Assembly (NCBI GenBank): GCA_946887345.1
Contig: CAMPKR010000184.1
Coordinates: 1 to 5,445, forward strand
Reading direction: 5' to 3'
DNA: 5,445 nt
DNA from: an uncultured Bacteroidota bacterium
Lineage (GTDB): Bacteria; Bacteroidota; Bacteroidia; Chitinophagales; Chitinophagaceae
Part shown: piece by piece, positions 1 through 5,445 of the stretch
Layout: every line of letters begins with the position of its first letter
How positions within the stretch are numbered: the stretch's first letter is position 1
Made by a program: the position numbers and the translations under genes
The notes under the pieces: model-generated
What the model was told of the DNA's origin: nothing
Database searches by the model: none
Seen by the model: only the letters and a program-made list of their open reading frames with translations

Positions 1-1172
1 TGGACAGCGCATTTTTTGATCAGAAGATTTGGGGTTTGCCGGTGGAGAACTATACTTGGTTTGCAGGCATAGCGCTGTTTGCCTTTCTGCTGCGCCGACC
101 GTTGTCTAAGTTTATTTCTGTGAGTGTTTGCCGGATAGCTACCAAATATGCAGAGGAGCATCACGGTACTATGTTTCGCGACCTTGTGCGCAGGCCTATG
201 CAGCTGTTCCTGCAGACGATACTTTATTTCATTGCTGTCAACCAGCTTTCTCTCTTGCTGGATCGCATTGTGGTCTTCTATCGCGAGCGCGATGGCAAGA
301 GCCCGATAGATGTTCGCCTTGGTAGTATAGTTGATCACTTGTTCCTGATGCTGGTGATTGTCTCCGGAACGATGGTGTTAGCCAGGATCATCGACTTTGT
401 ATACCGTGTTAATAAAGAGCGTGCAATTGAAGCTCATAATATTTCCCGCCAGCAGTTGCTGCCGTTGGTAAAGGATGTGGTGAAAATGCTGCTCTGGGTC
501 ACCAGTGTATTCTGGATACTGGGTGCAGTTTTCCAGGTAAATATTCCGGCACTCATAGCCGGGCTGGGTATTGGCGGTATCGCCATCGCACTTGCGGCTA
601 AGGAAAGTGTGGAAAATCTATTTGCAGCCTTTACTATTCTTACAGACAAGCCATTCCAGGTAGGTGATACAGTTAAGCTGGGTAGCTTTGAAGGCAAAGT
701 GGAGCGTATAGGCTTCAGGGCAACGAGGATGAGGGCTGCCAATGGTGCGGCCTACATTATCCCTAATAAAAAGCTGGTGAACGAGAACCTTGAGAATCTG
801 AGTGAACGCGACACAAGCGGAGTGAAGATGCAGATAAACCTGAAGTATGGCATTCCGCAGGAAGAGCTGCAGAAAATGACGGTGGAGCTGAAGGAGATGA
901 TACAAGATACCACGCATGTGAAGAAACCTGTGGAGGTAACCATCGAGGGTTTTGGAGAGAATGTGTTCCAGCTGCAACTGAGCTACAATATGCCGCATCC
1001 GGTAGACATCGGTACTTCAGCGACGGAAATAAAGCAGCAGGTAAATATGCAGGCCTACGCCATCATCGCCAGGTATAGCGGTAGCCAGCACGTGGAAGTA
1101 GCCAGCAAACCACAGGAAGAAACTCCCAGGGAAGAAGACGAAGAGCAGGAAAATAAGGATAGTATTATCTAG
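1..1172 (+). CDS. MscS family small-conductance mechanosensitive ion channel (5' end at window edge)
   Basis: Inner-membrane channel that opens under membrane tension and releases solutes during osmotic downshock. The frame is open from base 3 to TAG at 1170-1172. The first two bases, TG, would complete an ATG if the base before the window is A, giving a protein of 390 residues that starts MDSAFFDQKIWGLPVENY; the first in-window start is a TTG at 36 (378 residues), which I think is internal. Counting from that TTG, hydrophobic segments lie at about 5-22, 56-79, 100-124 and 145-167, followed by the pore helix at about 170-203, rich in Gly and Ala (AGLGIGGIAIALAAKESVEN). The MscS beta domain follows (KPFQVGDTVKLGSFEGKVER, 205-224; IIPNKKLVNENLEN, 241-254), then the alpha/beta vestibule to about 350. 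The extra N-terminal helices make it a five-helix MscS-like protein, longer than the three-helix E. coli MscS. It ends in a strongly acidic tail (358-375). The family is certain; the exact physiological role is inferred. Confidence 0.93.
   Translation, partial: DSAFFDQKIWGLPVENYTWFAGIALFAFLLRRPLSKFISVSVCRIATKYAEEHHGTMFRDLVRRPMQLFLQTILYFIAVNQLSLLLDRIVVFYRERDGKSPIDVRLGSIVDHLFLMLVIVSGTMVLARIIDFVYRVNKERAIEAHNISRQQLLPLVKDVVKMLLWVTSVFWILGAVFQVNIPALIAGLGIGGIAIALAAKESVENLFAAFTILTDKPFQVGDTVKLGSFEGKVERIGFRATRMRAANGAAYIIPNKKLVNENLENLSERDTSGVKMQINLKYGIPQEELQKMTVELKEMIQDTTHVKKPVEVTIEGFGENVFQLQLSYNMPHPVDIGTSATEIKQQVNMQAYAIIARYSGSQHVEVASKPQEETPREEDEEQENKDSII
1169..1172. other. CTAG overlap of two convergent stop codons
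   Basis: The palindrome CTAG contains both stop codons of the facing genes: TAG at 1170-1172 ends the plus-strand channel gene, and TAG read from 1171 to 1169 ends the minus-strand small gene. The two genes therefore overlap tail to tail by four bases, with no space for a terminator between them. This is read directly from the sequence and both reading frames are well supported. Confidence 0.9.
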
Positions 1173-1465
1173 TGCTTCATGCGCAGCGCATGCACCAGTT
1201 CCTCCGTAATGTCATCGGCGTAAGTGCCATATGAATTGACCAGTGTTCCTTTCAGGTTGTGTTTGGTGGAAGAGATGGCATATACAATAGCCTCGTCGCC
1301 CGGATCGGACTCACCTTCAAAACGGTAGAACTTATCTACTACAAAGTCCTCGGGATGAATTTGAAGAGAATTGTCTGCACATTCCAGGCAGTTGGTGCGA
1401 AGATTAAAATCGATAGTATAGCCGTCTTTTTTCAGCTTTTCAAGTACTTCTGTAACTGTGTTCAT
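1169..1465 (-). CDS. Conserved small protein of unknown function, Bacteroidota type
   Basis: A soluble, acidic protein of 98 residues with no signal peptide or membrane segment. It resembles a family of about 100 residues that I recall from Bacteroidota genomes, often labelled phosphoribosylpyrophosphate synthetase. That label looks unsafe here: the protein is about a third of a real PRPP synthetase and I see no PRPP-binding loop. Visible marks are an amphipathic N-terminus (VTEVLEKLKKDGY), the stretch DFNLRTNCLEC with a CxxC pair at residues 26 and 29, then IHPEDFVVDKFYRFEG and a YAISS strand. An ATG three codons upstream (1474) is also possible, giving 101 residues; I chose the second ATG because MNTVTEVL matches the way I recall relatives beginning. 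Neither start has a Shine-Dalgarno sequence. It lies 79 bases downstream of the permease gene on the same strand and may be co-transcribed. Its stop overlaps that of the convergent channel gene. Function unknown. Confidence 0.85.
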   Translation of the reverse strand: MNTVTEVLEKLKKDGYTIDFNLRTNCLECADNSLQIHPEDFVVDKFYRFEGESDPGDEAIVYAISSTKHNLKGTLVNSYGTYADDITEELVHALRMKH

Positions 1466-1544
1466 TGGACCCATAACCCGAGTTTGCTTAATAAAGTTAA
1501 GTAAATATTATACGAGCGCGAATAGCCTTCTTTGGATGCAAGCC

Positions 1545-2288
1545 TTACAGCAGCAATATCGAAAGCACATAGTCGGCCAGCAGTATAAGGATACAGCTTA
1601 CTACCACGGAGGTAGTAGATGCACGGCCTATCTCCAGGGCGCCTCCTTTTACATAATATCCGTAGTAAGCCGGGATAATAGAAATGATAAAAGAGAAGAC
1701 AAAGGCCTTCACAATAGCAAAGAAGAGATTGTAAGGCAGAAAGCCCTCGCGTAATCCCTGTTCAAATTGTTCTTCGGTGAGAATGCTGGAGAACATACCT
1801 GCTACATATCCGCCCCAAATTGTGACAGCTATGGAGATGATAATAAGTGAGGGAACCATGATCATCGCTGCAACGATCTTAGGTAATATCAGGTAGGTTT
1901 TGGTGTTGATACCCATGATTTCCAGGGCGTCTATCTGCTCACTTACACGCATGTTGCCCAGTTCAGAAGCTATTTTAGATCCTACCACACCAGCCAGAAC
2001 TATACAGATAACGGTAGGGGAGAGTTCCAGGATTGCAGAATCACGCACGATGCTGGCCACAACAGGCTTGGGCACCAGCGGGCTCACCAGCTGGTAGGCT
2101 GTTTGCACCGTTAGGACCATTCCAAGGAAGATAGAGATGATCAGGACAATAGGCAGGGAACGGATCCCGATGTCATTACATTGCTCCATGAATTCTATCC
2201 AGTATACCCGGGCATTCTCAGGCCTGGCGATAGAGCCTTTTATCATCAGTGTGATCCGTCCGAGGTGTTCCAGAAACTGCTTGATCAT
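1545..2288 (-). CDS. mlaE: MlaE family lipid-transport ABC transporter permease
   Basis: Inner-membrane permease of the MlaE (formerly DUF140) family. With an ATPase (MlaF) and an MCE-domain protein (MlaD) it moves phospholipids between inner and outer membrane. The protein has 247 residues, close to the usual length. After an N-terminal interfacial helix (MIKQFLEHLGRITLM), hydrophobic segments lie at about 45-67, 84-105, 133-157, 184-208 and 226-247. The family signature is clear: GSKIASELGNMRVSEQIDAL, at about 103-122, which is the cytoplasmic coupling region that contacts the ATPase. I chose the ATG at 2288; a TTG two codons upstream (2294) keeps the frame open, but MIKQFLEHLGR fits the way relatives begin and the TTG lies inside a possible promoter box. 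No ATPase or MCE gene adjoins it here: downstream is a small unknown gene and upstream is secDF, so the partners must be outside the window. Family certain; orthology to E. coli MlaE as opposed to another MCE-system permease is inferred. Confidence 0.93.
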   Translation of the reverse strand: MIKQFLEHLGRITLMIKGSIARPENARVYWIEFMEQCNDIGIRSLPIVLIISIFLGMVLTVQTAYQLVSPLVPKPVVASIVRDSAILELSPTVICIVLAGVVGSKIASELGNMRVSEQIDALEIMGINTKTYLILPKIVAAMIMVPSLIIISIAVTIWGGYVAGMFSSILTEEQFEQGLREGFLPYNLFFAIVKAFVFSFIISIIPAYYGYYVKGGALEIGRASTTSVVVSCILILLADYVLSILLL

Positions 2289-2291
2289 ACG

Positions 2292-2320
2292 CAAATGTAA
2301 TCAATAGAGCTAGATACAAA
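2292..2320 (-). promoter_or_regulatory. Possible Bacteroidota-type promoter for mlaE
   Basis: On the minus strand TACATTTG (2299-2292) matches all fixed positions of the Bacteroidota -7 consensus TAnnTTTG. A TTTG (2320-2317) lies 17 bases upstream and could be the -33 element, although about 19 bases or a little more is the commoner spacing. The TTTG falls in the T-rich tail of the secDF terminator. The -7 box ends only three bases before the chosen ATG, so transcription would begin at or very near the start codon and the message would be almost leaderless. Chance matches to such short boxes are common, so this is a suggestion only. Confidence 0.35.
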
Positions 2321-2356
2321 AATCCCGCCTCAATCGTTGAGACGGGATTTTTGTAT
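2314..2356 (-). terminator. Rho-independent terminator of secDF
   Basis: An inverted repeat with two 20-base arms (2314-2333 and 2337-2356) and a three-base loop TCG. The arms match at 19 of 20 positions. The odd position (2328/2342) is a G-U pair in the minus-strand transcript but a C-A mismatch in the plus-strand one, which favours minus-strand use. The core is CCCG/CGGG plus the CTCAA/TTGAG part, flanked by an A run on one side and ATTTTTGTAT on the other. It begins 15 bases after the secDF stop codon, the expected place for a terminator of that gene. Confidence 0.9.
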
Positions 2357-2371
2357 TTGATAATCTTTTTG

Positions 2372-5300
2372 TTATGCCAGTTTTTTCAGCTCTTCGATGT
2401 GTGCCTCACGGTCCACTTCCGCCTTCAGCGTGTCTTTCTTATCCATATCCACCAGGATAGGAGCAGCCACGAAGATAGAAGAGTAAGTACCCGTGACAAC
2501 ACCTATCAGCATTGCGAAGGCGAAACCGCGTGTTACCTCACCGCCGAAGATGAACAGTATCAGCACCGACAGGAATACCGTCAATGAAGTCATGATCGTA
2601 CGGCTAAGGGTATCATTGATGGCGCGGTTGATGATGCTTCCTTTTTCCTCACCGGGGTTCTTGCGGAAGTATTCACGGATACGGTCGAACACGATAACCG
2701 TATCGTTCATAGAGAAACCGATAACCGTAAGTACCGCAGCGATGAAGTGCTGATCGATCTCAAGTGCGAAAGGCACCATACCCTTGAAGAATGAGAACAC
2801 AGCAAGCGTAACGGCAACGTCGTGCAACAAGGCAACGATAGTACCTACTGAATACTGCCATTTGCGGAAACGGATCAATATGTAAACGAAGATAGCCAGG
2901 AGTGAAAGCACTGTTGCTTCTATGGCCCCTTGTTTCAGGTCATCCGAGATAGTAGGCAATACTGTTTGTGAGCTTTGCACATATTTAGTAGCAAACTGGT
3001 TCATGTCTACGCCGGCCGGAATAAAACCACCACCTTTCAGACCGTCATATAGCTTTGCCAGTACCTGGGCTTCCACTTCTTTACCCGGCTGCTTAATAAG
3101 GTAAGCAGTAGTTATGTTCAGGTGATTGTCCTGGCCTATAGTTTTCACTACAGGGTATTCACCAAATGTAGTGTGCAGTTTTTCGCGAACGTCTTCAGTC
3201 TGGAATTTCTGATCAAACTTGATAGTGTAGCTGCGACCGCCGTCGAATTCCACACCATAGTTGAAGCCATTAAAGAAAGAGGCAACACCTGCTATCAACA
3301 CTATAACAGAGATACCATAGGCGATCTTACGCGCACCGATGAAGTTGAAGTGTGCCTTGCGGAAGATGGACCTGGAAAGACCTGTGAAATATTTGAAGTG
3401 ACGGCCGCGCCTCATGTAGATATCAGTTATCAGACGTGATACAAGGATACCGCAGAATAGCGACAACAGGATAGAGATGATCTGCGTAGTGGCGAAACCA
3501 AGTACCGGGCCAAGACCGAATATGAACAGGATAACCGAAGTAATAAGGATAGTTACGTGACCATCGAGCACGGGAGCAAGAGAATTGTAATAACCTCTCT
3601 TCACCGCATCTTCGTAGCTGCTGCCGCGGGAGAGTTCTTCCTTGATACGCTCAAAGATGATAACGTTCGTATCCACCGCCATACCGATACCCAGTACCAG
3701 GCCGGCGATACCAGGCATTGTGAGCGTAGCACCCAGTGCAGAAAGGATACCTATAGTAAAGAGTACGTTCAGTACCAGTGAAATATTGGCAACTATACCA
3801 CCTGTATTGTAGTATATAAGCATCAGTACGAAGATCACGATAAAAGAGATCAGCAGTGAGTTCATACCAGCATCAATTGACTCAGCACCCAGGGTAGGGC
3901 CTACTACTTGTTCCTGTACGATGGTAGCAGGAGCAGGCAGCTTACCTGTATTCAGGATGTTAGCCAGATCTTCAGCTTCTTCTACGCTGAAGTCACCGGT
4001 GATGGCAGTGCTACCACCATCAATCTCGTTGATAATACGCGGAGCAGAGTAAACGCGTTCGTCAAGAACAACGGCTACATAATTACCTACGTTTTCGCCT
4101 GTGAGCTTCTTCCAGATCTTTGAACCTGTGGAGTTCATCGTCATGTTAATCTCCCAGCCACCCCTAAGTTGATCAGGCGTTTTGAAGGCCCTTGTTACAA
4201 CACTACCATCCAGCTTGGCGCCACCTTCAGTAGTAGTGCGCAGTGCGTAAACAGGTATAGCAGCATTAGGATTCTTGCGCTTGTCTTTATCAGCACCCAG
4301 CAGGAACTTCATCTTGGCGGGCATTTTGTTCTTTACCACGTCCAGTTCCATGTACTCGAAGAACTTGTTCACGTCCTTCTTAAGTATATAACCTACAGCG
4401 GCTATGTCGTATGAGTTTTTATCAGGCTGTGCACTCAGTATAGTACGGAGCGGGTTTTTACCCTTAGCCAGGCTAGCGCTATCCTTTCCTGCAGCAGGCT
4501 GAGCGTCATTCATCAGTGAGCTCAGGCTACCTGAAGTATCCGGTGTTTTAGCGGTAGTATCAGGAGTTGCAGCAGCAGCTACAGCATTTGTATCAGCTTT
4601 AGCGGTGTCTTCCACCATCAATTTGCCATCGCTTGCCAGGTATTTTTCAAGAGCTTCATCCGCAGCGTTAAATGCATCGAGGAACCTGTTATCGTTATAT
4701 ACTTCGTAGAACTCGAGGCTTGCAGTTGCCTGCAGGTAGTTACGTACACGGTCAGGGTTACGCACACCGGCCAGTTCTACCGTTATTATTCCCTTGTTTA
4801 CATCCAGGTTTACATTAGGGTTGGCCACACCGAATTTATCTATACGTGTAAGCAGCACCTTGTGTGTCCGCTGGATCGCATTCTTCGATTCTGCGGTTAT
4901 CTTAGCCAGTACCTGTTCGTTGGTAGAATTTACCGTGATCTCTTTTTCAGAAGGCTTGGTAAACAGGTAAGCAAGCTTAGCGCCGGGATTGGCTTTCAGG
5001 TATTCCTGCCCGAAAAGAGTTACGAAATCGGCCTGGCTGTTAGCCTTTGCTTTGTTGGCATCAGCGATAGCTTTCTTCAGGGCAGGATCGTCGGGGTTGT
5101 TCGACATTGAACGTACCAGTTCATCCAGGCTTACTTCCAGCGTTACGTTCATACCACCTTGAAGATCAAGGCCTAAGTTCAGCTCTTGTTCTTTAGCTTC
5201 CAGGTAAGTGAATTTCTTCAGCAGGGGCACTTTATACACCACTTCGCCTTGCAGACTGTCGGTGATCTTGTCATACTTAGCGTTTACAAGAGAATCCGGG

Positions 5301-5440
5301 GCATTGGGCCCGGCCATTTGTTCCGCTTTTTTGTGTGCCCACTTTTCAACGTTCTTTACAACGAATGTAAAAGACAGCTGATAAAGCGAAATGAGAATAA
5401 GCGCCGCGGTAAAAAATTTTACCAACCCTTTTAATTGCAT
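2372..5440 (-). CDS. secDF: Protein translocase subunit SecDF (fused SecD-SecF)
   Basis: Inner-membrane accessory of the SecYEG translocon; an RND-type protein that uses the proton motive force to pull exported proteins into the periplasm. It has 1022 residues, and fusion of SecD to SecF is usual in Bacteroidota. SecD half: TM1 at about 7-27, the conserved LNLGLDLQGGMNVTLEV (87-103), a large periplasmic P1 domain to about 520, then five helices (about 526-546, 548-570, 573-595, 626-645, 650-672) with GIGMAVDTNVIIFERI (584-599), whose Asp590 is the likely proton-relay residue. A basic cytoplasmic linker (about 673-703) leads to the SecF half: a helix at 704-722, YGVEFDGGRSY (728-738), a smaller periplasmic domain, and five helices with GFSMNDTVIVFDRI (908-921, Asp913) and a conserved LSRT (945-948, Arg947). 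Unusual is an Ala/Thr/Asp-rich insert at 275-330. The ATG at 5440 fits: MQLKGLVKFF is a normal SecD start and TM1 follows directly. Only five upstream bases are visible, so the promoter and any yajC neighbour are outside. The gene is complete and ends with TAA. Confidence 0.97.
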   Translation of the reverse strand: MQLKGLVKFFTAALILISLYQLSFTFVVKNVEKWAHKKAEQMAGPNAPDSLVNAKYDKITDSLQGEVVYKVPLLKKFTYLEAKEQELNLGLDLQGGMNVTLEVSLDELVRSMSNNPDDPALKKAIADANKAKANSQADFVTLFGQEYLKANPGAKLAYLFTKPSEKEITVNSTNEQVLAKITAESKNAIQRTHKVLLTRIDKFGVANPNVNLDVNKGIITVELAGVRNPDRVRNYLQATASLEFYEVYNDNRFLDAFNAADEALEKYLASDGKLMVEDTAKADTNAVAAAATPDTTAKTPDTSGSLSSLMNDAQPAAGKDSASLAKGKNPLRTILSAQPDKNSYDIAAVGYILKKDVNKFFEYMELDVVKNKMPAKMKFLLGADKDKRKNPNAAIPVYALRTTTEGGAKLDGSVVTRAFKTPDQLRGGWEINMTMNSTGSKIWKKLTGENVGNYVAVVLDERVYSAPRIINEIDGGSTAITGDFSVEEAEDLANILNTGKLPAPATIVQEQVVGPTLGAESIDAGMNSLLISFIVIFVLMLIYYNTGGIVANISLVLNVLFTIGILSALGATLTMPGIAGLVLGIGMAVDTNVIIFERIKEELSRGSSYEDAVKRGYYNSLAPVLDGHVTILITSVILFIFGLGPVLGFATTQIISILLSLFCGILVSRLITDIYMRRGRHFKYFTGLSRSIFRKAHFNFIGARKIAYGISVIVLIAGVASFFNGFNYGVEFDGGRSYTIKFDQKFQTEDVREKLHTTFGEYPVVKTIGQDNHLNITTAYLIKQPGKEVEAQVLAKLYDGLKGGGFIPAGVDMNQFATKYVQSSQTVLPTISDDLKQGAIEATVLSLLAIFVYILIRFRKWQYSVGTIVALLHDVAVTLAVFSFFKGMVPFALEIDQHFIAAVLTVIGFSMNDTVIVFDRIREYFRKNPGEEKGSIINRAINDTLSRTIMTSLTVFLSVLILFIFGGEVTRGFAFAMLIGVVTGTYSSIFVAAPILVDMDKKDTLKAEVDREAHIEELKKLA
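4451..4618 (-). other. Low-complexity linker inside the SecD P1 domain
   Basis: Codes for SecDF residues 275-330, rich in Ala, Thr, Asp, Ser and Pro (for example AVAAAATPDTTAKTPDTSG), with little hydrophobic content and no expected secondary structure. It splits the periplasmic P1 region between the segment LEFYEVYNDNRFLDAF and the segment that resumes at NPLRTILSAQPDKNSYDIAA. The frame runs through without interruption, so this is a disordered periplasmic loop and not damage to the gene. The limits are approximate. Confidence 0.7.
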
Positions 5441-5445
5441 AGGTG

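Noticed and set aside
36..38. TTG as the start of the channel gene
   Set aside because: The frame is open to the window edge, the upstream residues (DSAFFDQKIWG) look like normal protein, and the first two bases can complete an ATG just outside. TTG at 36 reads better as an internal Leu codon.
618..998. Antisense open frame of 126 codons within the channel gene
   Set aside because: It lies wholly opposite a strongly supported MscS gene, and its His/Leu-rich composition is typical of an antisense shadow.
1178..1192. Perfect 7-base inverted repeat CATGCGC/GCGCATG around one base, near the convergent gene ends
   Set aside because: It lies inside the last codons of the small gene, has no room for a stable loop without opening inner pairs, and has no T run on either side, so it does not qualify as a terminator.
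1487..1513. TATAAT on the minus strand (1512-1507) and an AT-rich 5-base inverted repeat (1487-1501) upstream of the small gene
   Set aside because: The TATAAT has no suitably spaced upstream element and is not the Bacteroidota -7 form. The repeat is short and AT-rich. Both are likely in such a sequence by chance, so I do not call a promoter or operator.
1458..1754. Plus-strand open frame of 98 codons over the end of mlaE and the gap before the small gene
   Set aside because: It overlaps two supported minus-strand genes, has no recognisable domain, and its composition is that of a shadow frame.
2351..5434. Several plus-strand open frames of 60-105 codons inside secDF
   Set aside because: All lie opposite the conserved SecDF sequence and show no domain of their own, so they are shadows.

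Overview
The window looks like a conserved chromosomal segment from a member of the Bacteroidota, most likely the Chitinophagaceae or a close relative. Three things suggest this: SecD and SecF are fused into one SecDF protein of about 1020 residues, there is a small conserved protein of a type I know from Bacteroidota, and no start has a convincing Shine-Dalgarno sequence while one carries a match to the Bacteroidota -7 box (TAnnTTTG). The taxonomic call is an inference from recall, not from a search.

Layout from left to right. Bases 1-1172 (+) hold an MscS-type mechanosensitive channel whose start codon appears to be cut by the left edge. Its stop codon interlocks, in the palindrome CTAG, with the stop codon of a small convergent gene at 1169-1465 (-) for a conserved protein of about 98 residues and unknown function. 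Upstream of that gene, on the same strand and 79 bases away, is an MlaE-type ABC transporter permease (1545-2288, -). Upstream again, after a strong terminator hairpin at 2314-2356, is a complete secDF gene (2372-5440, -), which starts five bases from the right edge. Coding density is very high. No gap exceeds 85 bases, and no RNA gene, mobile element, CRISPR array or prophage piece was seen.

Functionally all three large genes act at the cell envelope. SecDF uses the proton gradient to help SecYEG export proteins, MlaE is the membrane part of a phospholipid transporter between inner and outer membrane, and MscS relieves osmotic pressure. The three minus-strand genes lie in the same direction, but the hairpin after secDF suggests that mlaE and the small gene form a separate unit. 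A possible promoter for that unit is squeezed between the hairpin and the mlaE start. I see ordinary core genes and no sign of a new defence, mobile or biosynthetic system. The points worth a second look are small: the shared CTAG stop, the terminator/promoter junction, the lack of partner transporter genes beside mlaE, the CxxC-bearing small protein, and a low-complexity insert in SecDF.
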